Source: an uncultured Pseudomonadota bacterium (GTDB lineage: Bacteria; Pseudomonadota; Gammaproteobacteria; Steroidobacterales; Steroidobacteraceae). Taken from it: 64,000 nt of DNA. This document shows, piece by piece, positions 35,552-44,724 of the stretch. The stretch's first letter is position 1; every line of letters begins with the position of its first letter. Below the pieces are notes generated by a model. The model saw only the letters and a program-made list of their open reading frames with translations. It searched no databases and had not been told where the DNA came from. The position numbers and the translations under genes were made by a program. The stretch spans positions 88,728 to 152,727 of the forward strand of contig CAISEB010000018.1 in the NCBI GenBank assembly GCA_903884235.1, read 5' to 3'.

Positions 35552-36336
35552 TCGATGTCGCCATTCGACGAACGGCGCGGGTGACCGGTGGTCCGCCCCC
35601 CACCGCACGGGTCATGAGTCGACGGAACCGACAGCCCTTTGGGTAGATCCGCACGACACATCCGGTGCAGCGCGCTTCAACCGGCGCGCCCCGGCAGCGC
35701 CAGAAGCAGTGCGAGTGCCAGCAGGATCAGGAGGAGGATCATGAGCCCCGGCGAGGCGCGGGCGCTGGCGATATATCGGGTGACGGCGTTCATGCTGTGA
35801 TTCTCGTGCTTTCGCCACGAACGACTTGCCTTGCTGCTCGCCGGCGGGGACGGCGAAAGCCCGCGATCTCGAGCGAACGAATCAGCGACGCCGTCGGCCT
35901 TCCTTGGCTCCCCTCGTACAGCGCATGGACTTGGGGTCGCGGGCAGATTCGAGCGCCCGCCGCGCGGCGGACTGCGCCAGCCGGTCGCCGACGCCTGCGG
36001 TGAGGCTGTTCATCTGGGGCGATTTGGAGAACGGGAGCGCGGCATTTCAATCAACTGCCGTGGCGCCAACGATGATCGTCCAGGCAATTGGTCGAATCGG
36101 TACGCATTCGCGCTTAGGCCGCAGCGTCGCCCGCAGGCGCCCCCGGTCGACTCGGCGCGCCAACTCAGTAGGAAATTCATTGCACGTTCCAGGATCTGTC
36201 TGTGCGTCACCGCACATTAAGATCGTCCTGACGCGATCCATTCCTGACTGCCATCGTTCCGTTCGCTACTGGACAGAGCGCGCGATTGCATGGATAACGT
36301 AGTGAACTCACCCGCCCACTCAGCCGCTCCGCCGTT
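35552..36336. other. Intergenic region downstream of the c-di-GMP gene
   Basis: 785 bp between the EAL/GGDEF gene and the Crp/Fnr gene. Apart from one possible 38-residue membrane ORF on the minus strand (35,677-35,793), the open frames are Arg/Pro-rich with no recognisable domain. Nothing else was supported. Confidence 0.5.
35677..35793 (-). CDS. Possible small single-span membrane protein
   Basis: A 38-codon frame from ATG 35,793 ends at TGA. It encodes MNAVTRYIASARASPG followed by a hydrophobic span (LMILLLILLALALLLALP) and a basic tail (GRAG). That is the layout of a single-pass inner-membrane microprotein. The ribosome site is weak, and hydrophobic runs arise easily in GC-rich DNA, so this is only a candidate. 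Confidence 0.3.
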   Translation of the reverse strand: MNAVTRYIASARASPGLMILLLILLALALLLALPGRAG

Positions 36337-37083
36337 TTGATAGGTCGGGACCATGCCACTGCCCCGTCGAGCTGCCCCGGCGCGCGCACGAACCGCCTGC
36401 TCGCCGCGCTTCCTGAAATCGACTGGGCGCTGGTCGAGCCCCATCTTGTGCCAGCCAAGCTGGCGCTCGGTGCGCCCGTGTATGAGTCGGGGCAGCATAT
36501 CGAGCACGTCTACTTTCCGGTCACGGCGATCATTTCGTTGCTCTACGTCTTGGAGAACGGGTCGTCGGCCGAGATCGCCATCGTCGGGCGCGAAGGCCTC
36601 GTGGGCGTTTCACTCTTCATGGGAGGCGAATCGACCCCGAGTCGCGCGGTCGTGCAGAGCGAAGGGTGGGTCTACAGGCTGCCCGGCCGCATCCTGAAAC
36701 GGGAGTTCGTCCGCGGTGGAGAGCTGCAGCACCTGATGCTGCGCTACACCCAGGCGCTGCTGACACAGATGGCGCAGACGGCGGTCTGCAACCGGCATCA
36801 TTCCATCGATCAGCAACTTTGCCGCTGGCTGCTGCTCAGCCTGGATCGCCTCGAGAGCAACGAATTGACGATGACCCAGGAGCTGATCGCGAACATGCTC
36901 GGGGTTCGCCGCGAGGGCGTCACGGAAGCGGCCGGGAATCTCCAGGAGGCCAAGCTCATCTCCTATTCGCGCGGGAAGATCACGGTACTCGACCGACCCG
37001 CCTTGGAAGCGCGCTGCTGCGAGTGCTACGAAGTCGTGCGCAAGGAATCGAATCGGCTGTTCGCACACCCATCGGCCGGGTAA
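36337..37083 (+). CDS. Crp/Fnr family transcriptional regulator
   Basis: 248 residues. An N-terminal cyclic-nucleotide-binding-like beta roll (about 20-135: LGAPVYESGQHIEHVYFPVT, EIAIVGREGLVGVSLFMGGE) is followed by the C-terminal helix-turn-helix (about 185-235: MTQELIANMLGVRREGVTEA). The GREGLVG motif places it in the group typified by small Crp-like regulators that act without cAMP. The start is TTG at 36,337 with no clear Shine-Dalgarno; no ATG or GTG is available near the N-terminus. Its target and signal are unknown. It is isolated, with large gaps on both sides. Confidence 0.82.
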   Translation: MIGRDHATAPSSCPGARTNRLLAALPEIDWALVEPHLVPAKLALGAPVYESGQHIEHVYFPVTAIISLLYVLENGSSAEIAIVGREGLVGVSLFMGGESTPSRAVVQSEGWVYRLPGRILKREFVRGGELQHLMLRYTQALLTQMAQTAVCNRHHSIDQQLCRWLLLSLDRLESNELTMTQELIANMLGVRREGVTEAAGNLQEAKLISYSRGKITVLDRPALEARCCECYEVVRKESNRLFAHPSAG

Positions 37084-37966
37084 AGCGGCCCGAAATCTCA
37101 GCCGCGCGGCGAAGTGATTTGGCAGACGACGCGGGCAAACTGGTGGGCGTTACCCGGGAAGTCACTGAACGCCAACGCACCACGCTTCCTGCAGATGCGC
37201 GCGCACGCGCACTTTCCCTGCTCGTTTGGGCGTCGGCAACGAGCCTCGACCGTGCCGGGGGAGCGCGCCGGGATCAGCCGTGGATGAAGCCTAGACTTCA
37301 CCTGCAGGAGGGTGACGCCCCAGGCGGGTCATGGATTCCGGGCCGATCCTGGACTGTCATGGGCGCAGCATTCGCTGACGGCGAATGACCCTCTGGACTG
37401 GACGCCTGACGTGACCCGGGGCGACATCGGCGCAGGGACCGACAGAGAGACGATGCCCGTCGCGGACTCTCACGCAGGGTCGGATGGGCCGCTCCGCTCG
37501 CCATCGTGCGCGGCGTCCGGTGCTGCCGAGGATGACGACCAGAGGCGCTCGACCCATCCCTCGACATCCCATCGGGCAAGCCGGCGGCAACCCTGCGGTT
37601 GGGTCGGAACTCGTGGTCCTGACTCGTCGATTCGCCTTACCATCGAGTGCCACGGCACGATCCCGTTGTGCCGGGATCGTACCGTGGGGTGCGGCGCGCC
37701 CAGCGCAGCGACAGGCTTGGTGCCTCGCGTCCGGTACGGCCAACGAACCCGATCCCTCGCCCGAGCCCCAATTGATCGACGCAGCGAGCCATGATGAATT
37801 CAGACCGGGGTATCGGCCGACCCAATCCTCCAGTGCGTTGCACCGCTGGCCAGACCGCGTGCCACCAATCGATCGAGCCTCGCCTGGACAGGCGGCGGCA
37901 CATGAGCGCGGCGAGCCTGTCGTGAACTGCTCACTCTGGTTGCGCACATCCGATCGGACTGAACCG
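37084..37966. other. Gap between the Crp-like gene and a lipoprotein gene
   Basis: 883 bp. The open frames are long but compositionally biased and resemble nothing known; the in-frame extension of the downstream lipoprotein gene through this stretch lacks any signal or domain. No repeat, RNA gene or promoter could be supported. Confidence 0.5.
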
Positions 37967-39361
37967 ATGCTCGGTCGCATCGGCCGGCCGCTGTTCGTAG
38001 CTGCCACGACCCCGTCAAAATCACACCGCGCTGCCGCACATGCCCGACGAACCGGCCCCCAATCCGCGCCTTGCATTCCCATGCTGATGCTCGTGATCTT
38101 CGGGCTCGCGGCATGCGGTGGAGGCGGCGGAACGGCCCCGACACCACCGCCGCCGTCCTGCACCGCCATCTCAGCGGCACCGTCGGGACTCGCCGCAACC
38201 AGCGTCACGGCGGGCACCGCCATCGTCAGCTGGACAGCCTCGGCGCCATCCGGTTGCGCGCTGACATTCGACGTCTACCAGGACGGCGTACGCGTCGGTG
38301 CTGCCACGAGCGCGTCGCCCCTGAAGATTTCCGGACTCGCCGCCAGCACCACGTACGAGTTCTCGATCGATGCCGCCGACGCTGCCGGCATCTCGCCGCA
38401 GAGTGCGCCACTCCCGGTCACGACGAGTGCCGGCGGCACGATCTTCAATGGCGTCACACTGACCGGGAAACTGATCTGGCATTCCTATGCAAGCTACGGA
38501 TTTAACGGCGTGAAGTCGTGGATGGCGAACTTCGACACCGGGAACGTCTATGAGATCACCCCGACACGGCTCCTCGGCGCGATGAATTACCACTTCAGTC
38601 CGGACGGCACGAGCGTTGTCGTGATGGCCGATGACAATACGATCACGACCGCCAATGGCACGACTGCCTGGGATTTGTGGATGGCATCCGTGACTACGAC
38701 GGGTCTCACGAATATCACCAAAATCACGAACTCGGCCGTCGACGGCAGCCGCAACGAGGATCCGAAGTTCAGCTCCGACGGCACCCGCATTGTCTTCAAG
38801 CGCAACCTGACGAGCATCATGTCCATCGACGTCGCGGCCATCACGATGAACGGCGTCGACCAGACTCCAGCGCAGGCGCTGCTGCTGTCGAGCGCGACGG
38901 AGGTCAGCATGCCTTACTACACAGCCGGCTCCAATTCGTCGTTCCTTTTCGCAGACGACGCGACGAAGTCCATCAAGCTCGACGCCGCCGGCACCATCTC
39001 GTCGCTCTACGCCGTGGGCACGCACGCGTACTACCCGATCGCAATTGATCCAAACCGCTTCTACTTCGTAGCGGGGCAGTCCAATGATTGGATCTATCGC
39101 GGCGACACGTCCGCTTCGACCCCGGTCGCGGCGGCGTTCATCACGAGCGCGAATGGCACTGCCGAGTTCGCGGATCCCTTTCCGATCAGCGGAAGCTGGC
39201 TTGCATATACGTCGACCGCGGGGGCGGGCAGCGGCGGATACGACATCTGGATTGGCGATTTCGCAAGCGGACAGTCCTTCAACCTCGACAACTGGATTCG
39301 CGGCGCGAACCATCCGAACGACGATCTCGGCCCCACGTTCCACGGCACGATCTTCCCTTGA
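37967..39361 (+). CDS. Lipoprotein with fibronectin type III and TolB-like propeller domains
   Basis: About 464 residues from ATG 37,967; an alternative ATG at 38,081 would start just at the hydrophobic stretch. MLMLVIFGLAAC then GGGGG is a lipoprotein signal with Cys at about residue 50, so the protein is probably membrane-anchored in the envelope. A fibronectin type III domain follows (about 66-155: PSGLAATSVTAGTAIVSWTA, SGLAASTTYEFSIDAADAAG). The rest resembles a TolB/WD40-type beta-propeller with FSPDGTSVVVMADD, FSSDGTRIVFKRN and DIWIGDFASGQSFNLDNW repeats. The role is unknown. The frame extends upstream with no homology. Confidence 0.7.
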   Translation: MLGRIGRPLFVAATTPSKSHRAAAHARRTGPQSAPCIPMLMLVIFGLAACGGGGGTAPTPPPPSCTAISAAPSGLAATSVTAGTAIVSWTASAPSGCALTFDVYQDGVRVGAATSASPLKISGLAASTTYEFSIDAADAAGISPQSAPLPVTTSAGGTIFNGVTLTGKLIWHSYASYGFNGVKSWMANFDTGNVYEITPTRLLGAMNYHFSPDGTSVVVMADDNTITTANGTTAWDLWMASVTTTGLTNITKITNSAVDGSRNEDPKFSSDGTRIVFKRNLTSIMSIDVAAITMNGVDQTPAQALLLSSATEVSMPYYTAGSNSSFLFADDATKSIKLDAAGTISSLYAVGTHAYYPIAIDPNRFYFVAGQSNDWIYRGDTSASTPVAAAFITSANGTAEFADPFPISGSWLAYTSTAGAGSGGYDIWIGDFASGQSFNLDNWIRGANHPNDDLGPTFHGTIFP

Positions 39362-39517
39362 CGGCGCGCACGGCGCGTTCGAGCCGACTCGTGGCCGCCG
39401 TATGGGCGTGACGCGCCGTCGCAATTCACTCACCGTGGCAGGCGCCCGATTTGCGGCATAATTGGCAGCGCGAGCCCATCGATTGGCCAATTTAGTTCTA
39501 CGAGGCAGAGCGAAAAC

Positions 39518-40327
39518 GTGAGCGTCAACTTCCTCCCCATCGGCCTCCGGCATCACCGCGCCTGCCTCAATCCGTTCACGCACGACATCTCCATCGCGAA
39601 GGCCCCGCTCGGGCTGCAATTTGACGTGTACAAGCGGGATGCCGTGGGCCGAGGCATCTACAAGCATGGCGCGCACCAGCCCGTTATGAGGGAGTGGATG
39701 ATTCGGCGATTCGCGGGCGCCTCGGGCGCGAAGTGCCTCGTCGACATCGGTGCCAACGTTGGCTATTTCACCTGCATCCTTGCTCGCCTTGCCGGCCTGG
39801 AGGGATCTGTCATCGCATTCGAGCCAGAACTGAAAAACCTGCGCCTGCTCAACCGCAATATCGCGCTGAACGGGATCCGCAACGTGAAAGTGGAGCCGGT
39901 GGCCCTTGGCGCCGAAGACGGCACGGCATCGCTGTTCACCTACAAGAACAACAACCAGGGACGGCATTCCCTGGTGGCGTCTGCGGGGATGACAAAGATC
40001 GACGTTCCGGTCAGGCGCCTTGACGATGTGCTTCGCACGCAGGACCGACCCTTCGAGAGTATCGATCTTGTAAAGATCGACGTGGAAGGATATGAACCAT
40101 TCGCGCTGTCCGGCGCGACCGAGTCAATCTCGCGCACACGGGCCCTGGCGCTCAAGTTCTCGCCGGACCTGATTCGCAAGACCGGGCTCGATCCCGCCGG
40201 ATTTCTGACTGACCTTCGCCGCCACTTCCGCATTATCTCGCTGGTGTCCGATACGGCCGTCGAGCCTACGTCGGCGGAGGCCTGCATCACGCTCGATCGC
40301 CAGATCGACATCATTCTCGAGAAGTGA
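39518..40327 (+). CDS. FkbM-family SAM-dependent methyltransferase
   Basis: 269 residues. The SAM-binding motif CLVDIGANVGYFTCILARLA (about 75-95) and FEPELKNLRLLNRNIALNG are the FkbM pattern. Downstream are VPVRRLDDVL and IDLVKIDVEGYEPFALSGA, the FkbM C-terminal catalytic segment. FkbM-family enzymes O-methylate sugars, polyketides and other small molecules. The gene stands alone, with a lipoprotein gene upstream and an amidase gene 115 bp downstream, so no pathway is implied. The substrate is unknown. Confidence 0.88.
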   Translation: MSVNFLPIGLRHHRACLNPFTHDISIAKAPLGLQFDVYKRDAVGRGIYKHGAHQPVMREWMIRRFAGASGAKCLVDIGANVGYFTCILARLAGLEGSVIAFEPELKNLRLLNRNIALNGIRNVKVEPVALGAEDGTASLFTYKNNNQGRHSLVASAGMTKIDVPVRRLDDVLRTQDRPFESIDLVKIDVEGYEPFALSGATESISRTRALALKFSPDLIRKTGLDPAGFLTDLRRHFRIISLVSDTAVEPTSAEACITLDRQIDIILEK

Positions 40328-40442
40328 TCGATAGCGAGGGCCGTTCGGCCCGCGGATGCAGCCGACCGATCCGGGATCGCACCCGGACTGAGCCTGGACC
40401 GAACGTTGGCGGATTTACTCCCGAACGAATGGGTGGCTTGCG

Positions 40443-41897
40443 ATGGAAGTGAACACCGACTACAGCTACCTATCTGCCGTCGAGGCGCTGCGACGCTTCC
40501 GTGCCGGGGACGATTCGCCGCTCGACGTGATGAAGTCGCTGCTGGATCGCGCCGAACACTTCTCGGCGACCGTGAATGCGACGACCGCGATCCACCGGGA
40601 GTCGGCGCTCGCGACGGCACGCGACGCGGAGCGTCGCTACCGCGACGGCAGCGCGCGACCACTCGAGGGGATCCCGGTCGCGGTCAAGGAGGAAATGTCG
40701 GTGGCCGGCTGGCACAAGTCCGTGGGGTCCCTCCTGCATGACGAAGTGCCCACCACGCACCATCCGATGATCGACAAGCTCATCAGGGCGGGTGCGATTC
40801 CGCACATCCAGACGACAGTGCCGGAGTTCTGCCTGATCGGGCAGACACTGTCGCGTCGATTCGGTGTCACCCGGAACCCCTGGAACCTCGCAATGACGCC
40901 GGGCGGGTCCAGCGGTGGGTCGGGCGCAGCACTCGCAGCGGGGCTCGCCCCAGTGGCGACCGGGAGCGATATGGGCGGCTCGATCCGGATCCCGGCTGCG
41001 CTGTGCGGCGTCTACGGCTTCAAGCCGCCGTTCGGCCGCCTCGCGGCGGCACCGGGCGAGGAGCTGTTCGCCTTCGCGGTGGATGGACCGATGGCACGCA
41101 CGTTCGACGACCTCGTACTGATGCAGAACGCCGTCGCCGGCCCGCATCCTGCAAGTTACACGGGCATGCCATTCCATCCGCTGCCGACGACGTTCCCGGG
41201 CGTCTCCGGCCTGAGGATCGGCGTCGCCTTCACGACCGGCAATGGCGGCCTGTGCCCGGACACGCGGCGCAACATCGAGCAGGCGTGCGCGGCGCTCGAG
41301 CTGCAGGGCGCCCTGATCGAGCCGATCGAACTCGACTGGGACAGCAACCAGATCGGATCAGACCTGATCGAGGCGATCTTCGGCATCTTCTTCGAGGAAT
41401 ACCTCGCGGAGCTACCGGCGAGCGAATTCCCCAAGGGGACCGCCTACCTACACTGGCTGATGAGCCGTTACTGCGGCCGGCGAAATTCAATCCTCAAGGG
41501 CGCGCGCCTCGCGCTCGCGCTGCACCAGGAGCTGGACCGCAAGCTGTGGTGCCGCGGTGTCGCGGCGCTCGTGTGCCCGACCGTCTTCACGACGGCGATC
41601 CCGGCCGACATGGACCTGACGACCGAGCGCACTGTCGACATCGAGGGCCGGCACGCGGACAGCTATCTTGGCTGGGTCGGCACGCCGCCGTTCAACCTCG
41701 TGAGCCGCTGCCCCGTCATCGCCGCGCCGACGGGACTGGCCGGCAACGGCATGCCGACGAGCATGCAGATCGTCGGAGCCCCGTTCGCCGACGAAGTGGT
41801 CTTTCGCGTCGCCGCCGCACATGCACGGGGACCGGGATCGGAGCTCTTTACGCGCGTGTTCCCGGCGGCTGTTGGCATCCCCGCAAGGGGCAGCTGA
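40443..41897 (+). CDS. Amidase (amidase signature family)
   Basis: 484 residues. The amidase-signature Ser-rich motif GGSSGGSGAALAAGLAPVAT with GSDMGGSIRIPAALCGVYGF contains the cis-Ser and nucleophile Ser. The catalytic Lys is in IPVAVKEEMSVAG (about residue 82). These enzymes hydrolyse amides, for example in aryl/alkyl amide or nitrile degradation. The stop is 3 bp from the stop of the convergent carbon-nitrogen hydrolase gene, so the two are tail to tail rather than an operon. The substrate is unknown. Confidence 0.9.
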   Translation: MEVNTDYSYLSAVEALRRFRAGDDSPLDVMKSLLDRAEHFSATVNATTAIHRESALATARDAERRYRDGSARPLEGIPVAVKEEMSVAGWHKSVGSLLHDEVPTTHHPMIDKLIRAGAIPHIQTTVPEFCLIGQTLSRRFGVTRNPWNLAMTPGGSSGGSGAALAAGLAPVATGSDMGGSIRIPAALCGVYGFKPPFGRLAAAPGEELFAFAVDGPMARTFDDLVLMQNAVAGPHPASYTGMPFHPLPTTFPGVSGLRIGVAFTTGNGGLCPDTRRNIEQACAALELQGALIEPIELDWDSNQIGSDLIEAIFGIFFEEYLAELPASEFPKGTAYLHWLMSRYCGRRNSILKGARLALALHQELDRKLWCRGVAALVCPTVFTTAIPADMDLTTERTVDIEGRHADSYLGWVGTPPFNLVSRCPVIAAPTGLAGNGMPTSMQIVGAPFADEVVFRVAAAHARGPGSELFTRVFPAAVGIPARGS

Positions 41898-41900
41898 CGG

Positions 41901-42788
41901 CTAGACGTCCCGGCCGCCACGCGAGCGGCCATCGAGCGACAACAGGCCGCCGTAGAGATCGGGTCGGCGGTCGCGGAAGCACCCCCACTGGATCCTCGTC
42001 TCGCGACAGGCATCGAGGTCGAAACTCGAGAGCACCACGGCCTCGCCGTCCCGCGGGGCATCCGCCGCCAGCGCGCCGGTAGGCGTCGCGATGAAGGATG
42101 AACCGTAGAACGAGACAACGACCCCGTCCGTCGTCTCGCTGCCAATCCGGTTGGACGCGACCACCGGCACCATGTTGGCTGCCGCATGCCCGCGCATGAC
42201 CATCCGCCAGTGCTCCATCGAGTCGAGGGACGGGTCGGAGGGTTCGCTGCCGATGGCGGTCGGGTAGAGCAGGAACTCGGCGCCGGCCAGCACCAGGGCC
42301 CGCGCAGCCTCCGGAAACCACTGATCCCAGCAGATCGCGATGCCGAGGGCGCCAAAGCGCGTCTGCATCGGCCGGAATCCGGTGTCGCCGGGCGAGAAAT
42401 AGAACTTCTCCTCGTAGCCAGGGAACTGCGGAATATGGCTCTTGCGATAGTGACCGGCGAGACTGCCATCGGCATCGATGACAACGACCGTGTTGAAGAG
42501 CGCGTTGCCGGCCCGTTCGTATACGGAAACCGGAATCACCACGCCAAGCTCAGCCGCCACCTGGCGGAAACGGTCGATCGTAGGATGCCCGGCCAGCGGC
42601 CGCGCCAGTTCGTAGAAGTCGCGCCTCTCGACCGCGCAGAAGTAAGGAGTCTCGAACAACTCCTGCGGCAGGATCACGTTGGCGCCGCGCGACGCGGCCT
42701 CCCGCACCAGCCGCTCGGCGGTCGCGACGGTGGCGGCGTGATCCCACGAGCAGGCGAACTGAAGGGCGGCGAAGGTGACGGTACGCAT
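41901..42788 (-). CDS. aguB: Carbon-nitrogen hydrolase, N-carbamoylputrescine amidase type
   Basis: Nitrilase-superfamily enzyme, 295 residues. The triad is visible: Glu in ILPQELFETPYF, Lys in YRKSHIP and Cys in LGIAICWDQWFPEAAR. ELFETPYFCAVERRDFYEL, HIPQFPGYEEKFYFSPGDTG and SNRIGSETT are hallmarks of the N-carbamoylputrescine amidase (AguB) group, which makes putrescine from N-carbamoylputrescine in the agmatine pathway. The partner agmatine deiminase (AguA) is not in the window. It is divergent from the downstream prenyltransferase gene. Confidence 0.85.
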   Translation of the reverse strand: MRTVTFAALQFACSWDHAATVATAERLVREAASRGANVILPQELFETPYFCAVERRDFYELARPLAGHPTIDRFRQVAAELGVVIPVSVYERAGNALFNTVVVIDADGSLAGHYRKSHIPQFPGYEEKFYFSPGDTGFRPMQTRFGALGIAICWDQWFPEAARALVLAGAEFLLYPTAIGSEPSDPSLDSMEHWRMVMRGHAAANMVPVVASNRIGSETTDGVVVSFYGSSFIATPTGALAADAPRDGEAVVLSSFDLDACRETRIQWGCFRDRRPDLYGGLLSLDGRSRGGRDV

Positions 42789-43101
42789 GGGCTGGGCGGA
42801 GTCCTGACGTGGGTTGCTCTTGGCGCCGTAACTATCGCACGCGATCCTGGCGTGCGCACGTCCCGGCGAGACCGGAGTTGGTGATTCCCCGCGAACCGGC
42901 GCGCCATGGCTTTCATGCTGAGCGTGGGAGCAGGGTCCCCGCCGTCAGGTACGCAAAACTCCGATCCGAACCACCGCTTCCAGCAGATAGACTGGGCTCA
43001 CATCCGGCCTCGCCGGGAACCTCGAGGAGCGTCCCATCGAATCCACGCCCCCGTCGCCTGCGCCCGCCGACGACGTACGGCCCGGGTCGCTGCGCGCCTG
43101 G
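42789..43101. other. Divergent gap before the prenyltransferase gene
   Basis: 313 bp between the aguB-like start (minus) and the annotated prenyltransferase start (plus). Promoters for both should lie here. The right 110 bp reads in frame with the prenyltransferase from a TAG at 42,988 onward with protein-like content (RPGSLRAW just before 43,102), but without an ATG, GTG or TTG. Confidence 0.5.
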
Positions 43102-43977
43102 ATGGCTGCAGCGCGCCCGCGCAGCCTGCTGGTGGCGGTGAGTCCGGTGCTGGTCGCGATCGCTCTTGCGTTCGAACGAACCGGATCGATCCACGCCGTG
43201 TCGTCTCTGCTCGTGCTGGGTTGCGCCGTACTCGTGCAGATCATCACCAATCTGCAGAATGACGTTGGCTATACGGTTCGTGGCGGCGAACGCTCCGGAA
43301 ACCGGCGCGGGCTGCCCCGGGCGACTGCGAACGGTTGGCTATCCGTGAGCGCTGTGCGCATTGCGCTCACGGCGCTGTCGCTGCTCGCGACGTCCCTCGG
43401 AGTCGCGCTCTTCCTGACACGCGGATGGCCCGTGCTCGCCATCGGCGGCGCCTCGCTTGCCGCCGCACTCGCGTACATGGCGGGCCCGCGGCCGATCGCC
43501 TACACGCCCTTCGGTGAACTCACCGTGTTCGCATTCTTCGGCCTCGTCGCCGTGAGCGGTACTGATTGGGTGCTGACCGGCCGGATCGGTCCTGCCACGT
43601 GGCCGGCCGCCATCGCAATCGGCAGTCTCGCGGCGGCGGCGCTCGCGGTGAACAACCACCGCGACGCCGTCCACGATCGTTCGGTCGGGCGTGCGACGTT
43701 CGCGGCGCTCGCCGGAGACCGGGCCTCGCTTGGTCTGTATACGCTGTTGCTCGTCGTGCCGTTCCTGTTGCTTCCGGCGGTCTCCGTCGCGGCCGGAGAC
43801 CCCTGGCTGCTGCTCCCGGCGCTGCTGGTACCTGCCGCCGTCGGCGCCCGGCGGGCGTTCGCGAGCGCCGCCCCCGGATTGCCGTTCAATGCCGTGCTGT
43901 TCCGGACCTTCGGCCTCGAGATGAAGTACGGGACGCTCCTGGCGGCCGGAGCCGTCATCGGGCGGCTGCTCCACTGA
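43102..43977 (+). CDS. UbiA/MenA-type prenyltransferase
   Basis: Inner-membrane prenyltransferase of the MenA group, 291 residues and about 8-9 hydrophobic helices. The second Asp-rich motif NNHRDAVHDRSVGRAT is intact. The first motif reads NLQNDVGYTVRGG, where MenA proteins usually have NDYFD; the second Asp is replaced by Tyr. LPRATANGWLS and LAYMAGPRPIAYTPFGELTV fit MenA. ATG 43,102 truncates the family's usual first helix start: the residues before it, RPGSLRAW, match MenA, but no conventional start codon is available, so translation may begin further upstream at a rare codon. No other menaquinone genes are near. Confidence 0.78.
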   Translation: MAAARPRSLLVAVSPVLVAIALAFERTGSIHAVSSLLVLGCAVLVQIITNLQNDVGYTVRGGERSGNRRGLPRATANGWLSVSAVRIALTALSLLATSLGVALFLTRGWPVLAIGGASLAAALAYMAGPRPIAYTPFGELTVFAFFGLVAVSGTDWVLTGRIGPATWPAAIAIGSLAAAALAVNNHRDAVHDRSVGRATFAALAGDRASLGLYTLLLVVPFLLLPAVSVAAGDPWLLLPALLVPAAVGARRAFASAAPGLPFNAVLFRTFGLEMKYGTLLAAGAVIGRLLH

Positions 43978-44133
43978 CGCGGCGGTGTGCGCTGCGGCTC
44001 ACCGTGCGCCGGCCGGAGTGATAGGCGCCTCACACTCCGGCGCGGACCTGCTTCCCGGGTCCCCGCAGGCCGGTGCACACTGTCATAAGACCCCTGGCCG
44101 ACAGTGACGCCGGCCGCCCTAAGGAACGGACCC

Positions 44134-44706
44134 ATGCTTGCCAGCCTGCTCCTGCTGTTCATCGCCCTGGCGCTCGCCGGCTACCTGATCGGCATCTACA
44201 ACCAGCTCGTGCGCGTGCGCGCCGCGGTCAAGCTCTCGTGGTCGAACATCAACGTGCTGCTAGCGCAGCGCCACGACGAGCTGCCTAAACTCGTGGAGCT
44301 CTGCAAGCAGTACATGCAGTACGAGCGCGACACGCTCGAGCGCGTCATGCGCGCACGCAATGGCGTGGATGCCGCCCGCAGTTCCGGCGACGTGGCGTCG
44401 ATGAGCGCAGCCGAACGAGAGCTGCGCAGTGGGCTGTCGGGCCTGTACGCCGTCGCGGAGCGCTATCCGGACCTGAAGGCGAACGACGCGTTCAAGCAGC
44501 TGCAGACCCGCATCAGCGCGCTCGAGACGGCGATCGCGGACCGACGCGAGGTCTACAATGACTCGGTCAACGCCAACAACGTGCGCATCCAGGCCTTCCC
44601 GGACCTGCTCGTCGCCCGCCTCGGCAGCTTTCCCGAGGCGCAAATGCTGGAGTTCGACGCCGACGAAGGCAAGGATGTCGACCTGAAGGCCCTGTTCACG
44701 CGCTGA
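44134..44706 (+). CDS. lemA: LemA family protein
   Basis: 190 residues. An N-terminal transmembrane segment (MLASLLLLFIALALAGYLIG) is followed by a long helical cytoplasmic or periplasmic part typical of LemA: YNQLVRVRAAVKLSWSNINV, QRHDELPKLVELCKQYMQYE, AAERELRSGLSGLYAVAERY, PDLKANDAFKQLQTRI and the final EVYNDSVNANNVRIQAFPDLL. ATG 44,134 has AAGGA just upstream and was preferred to an ATG ten codons earlier. The biological role of LemA is unclear. It is 18 bp upstream of the GIDE-domain gene, a recurring LemA/GIDE pairing. Confidence 0.93.
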   Translation: MLASLLLLFIALALAGYLIGIYNQLVRVRAAVKLSWSNINVLLAQRHDELPKLVELCKQYMQYERDTLERVMRARNGVDAARSSGDVASMSAAERELRSGLSGLYAVAERYPDLKANDAFKQLQTRISALETAIADRREVYNDSVNANNVRIQAFPDLLVARLGSFPEAQMLEFDADEGKDVDLKALFTR

Positions 44707-44724
44707 GCTCCAAGCAACCGGTCC

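Noticed and set aside
38171..39967. A 598-codon open frame on the minus strand
   Set aside because: It overlaps the lipoprotein and FkbM genes and has Arg/Val-rich content without motifs.
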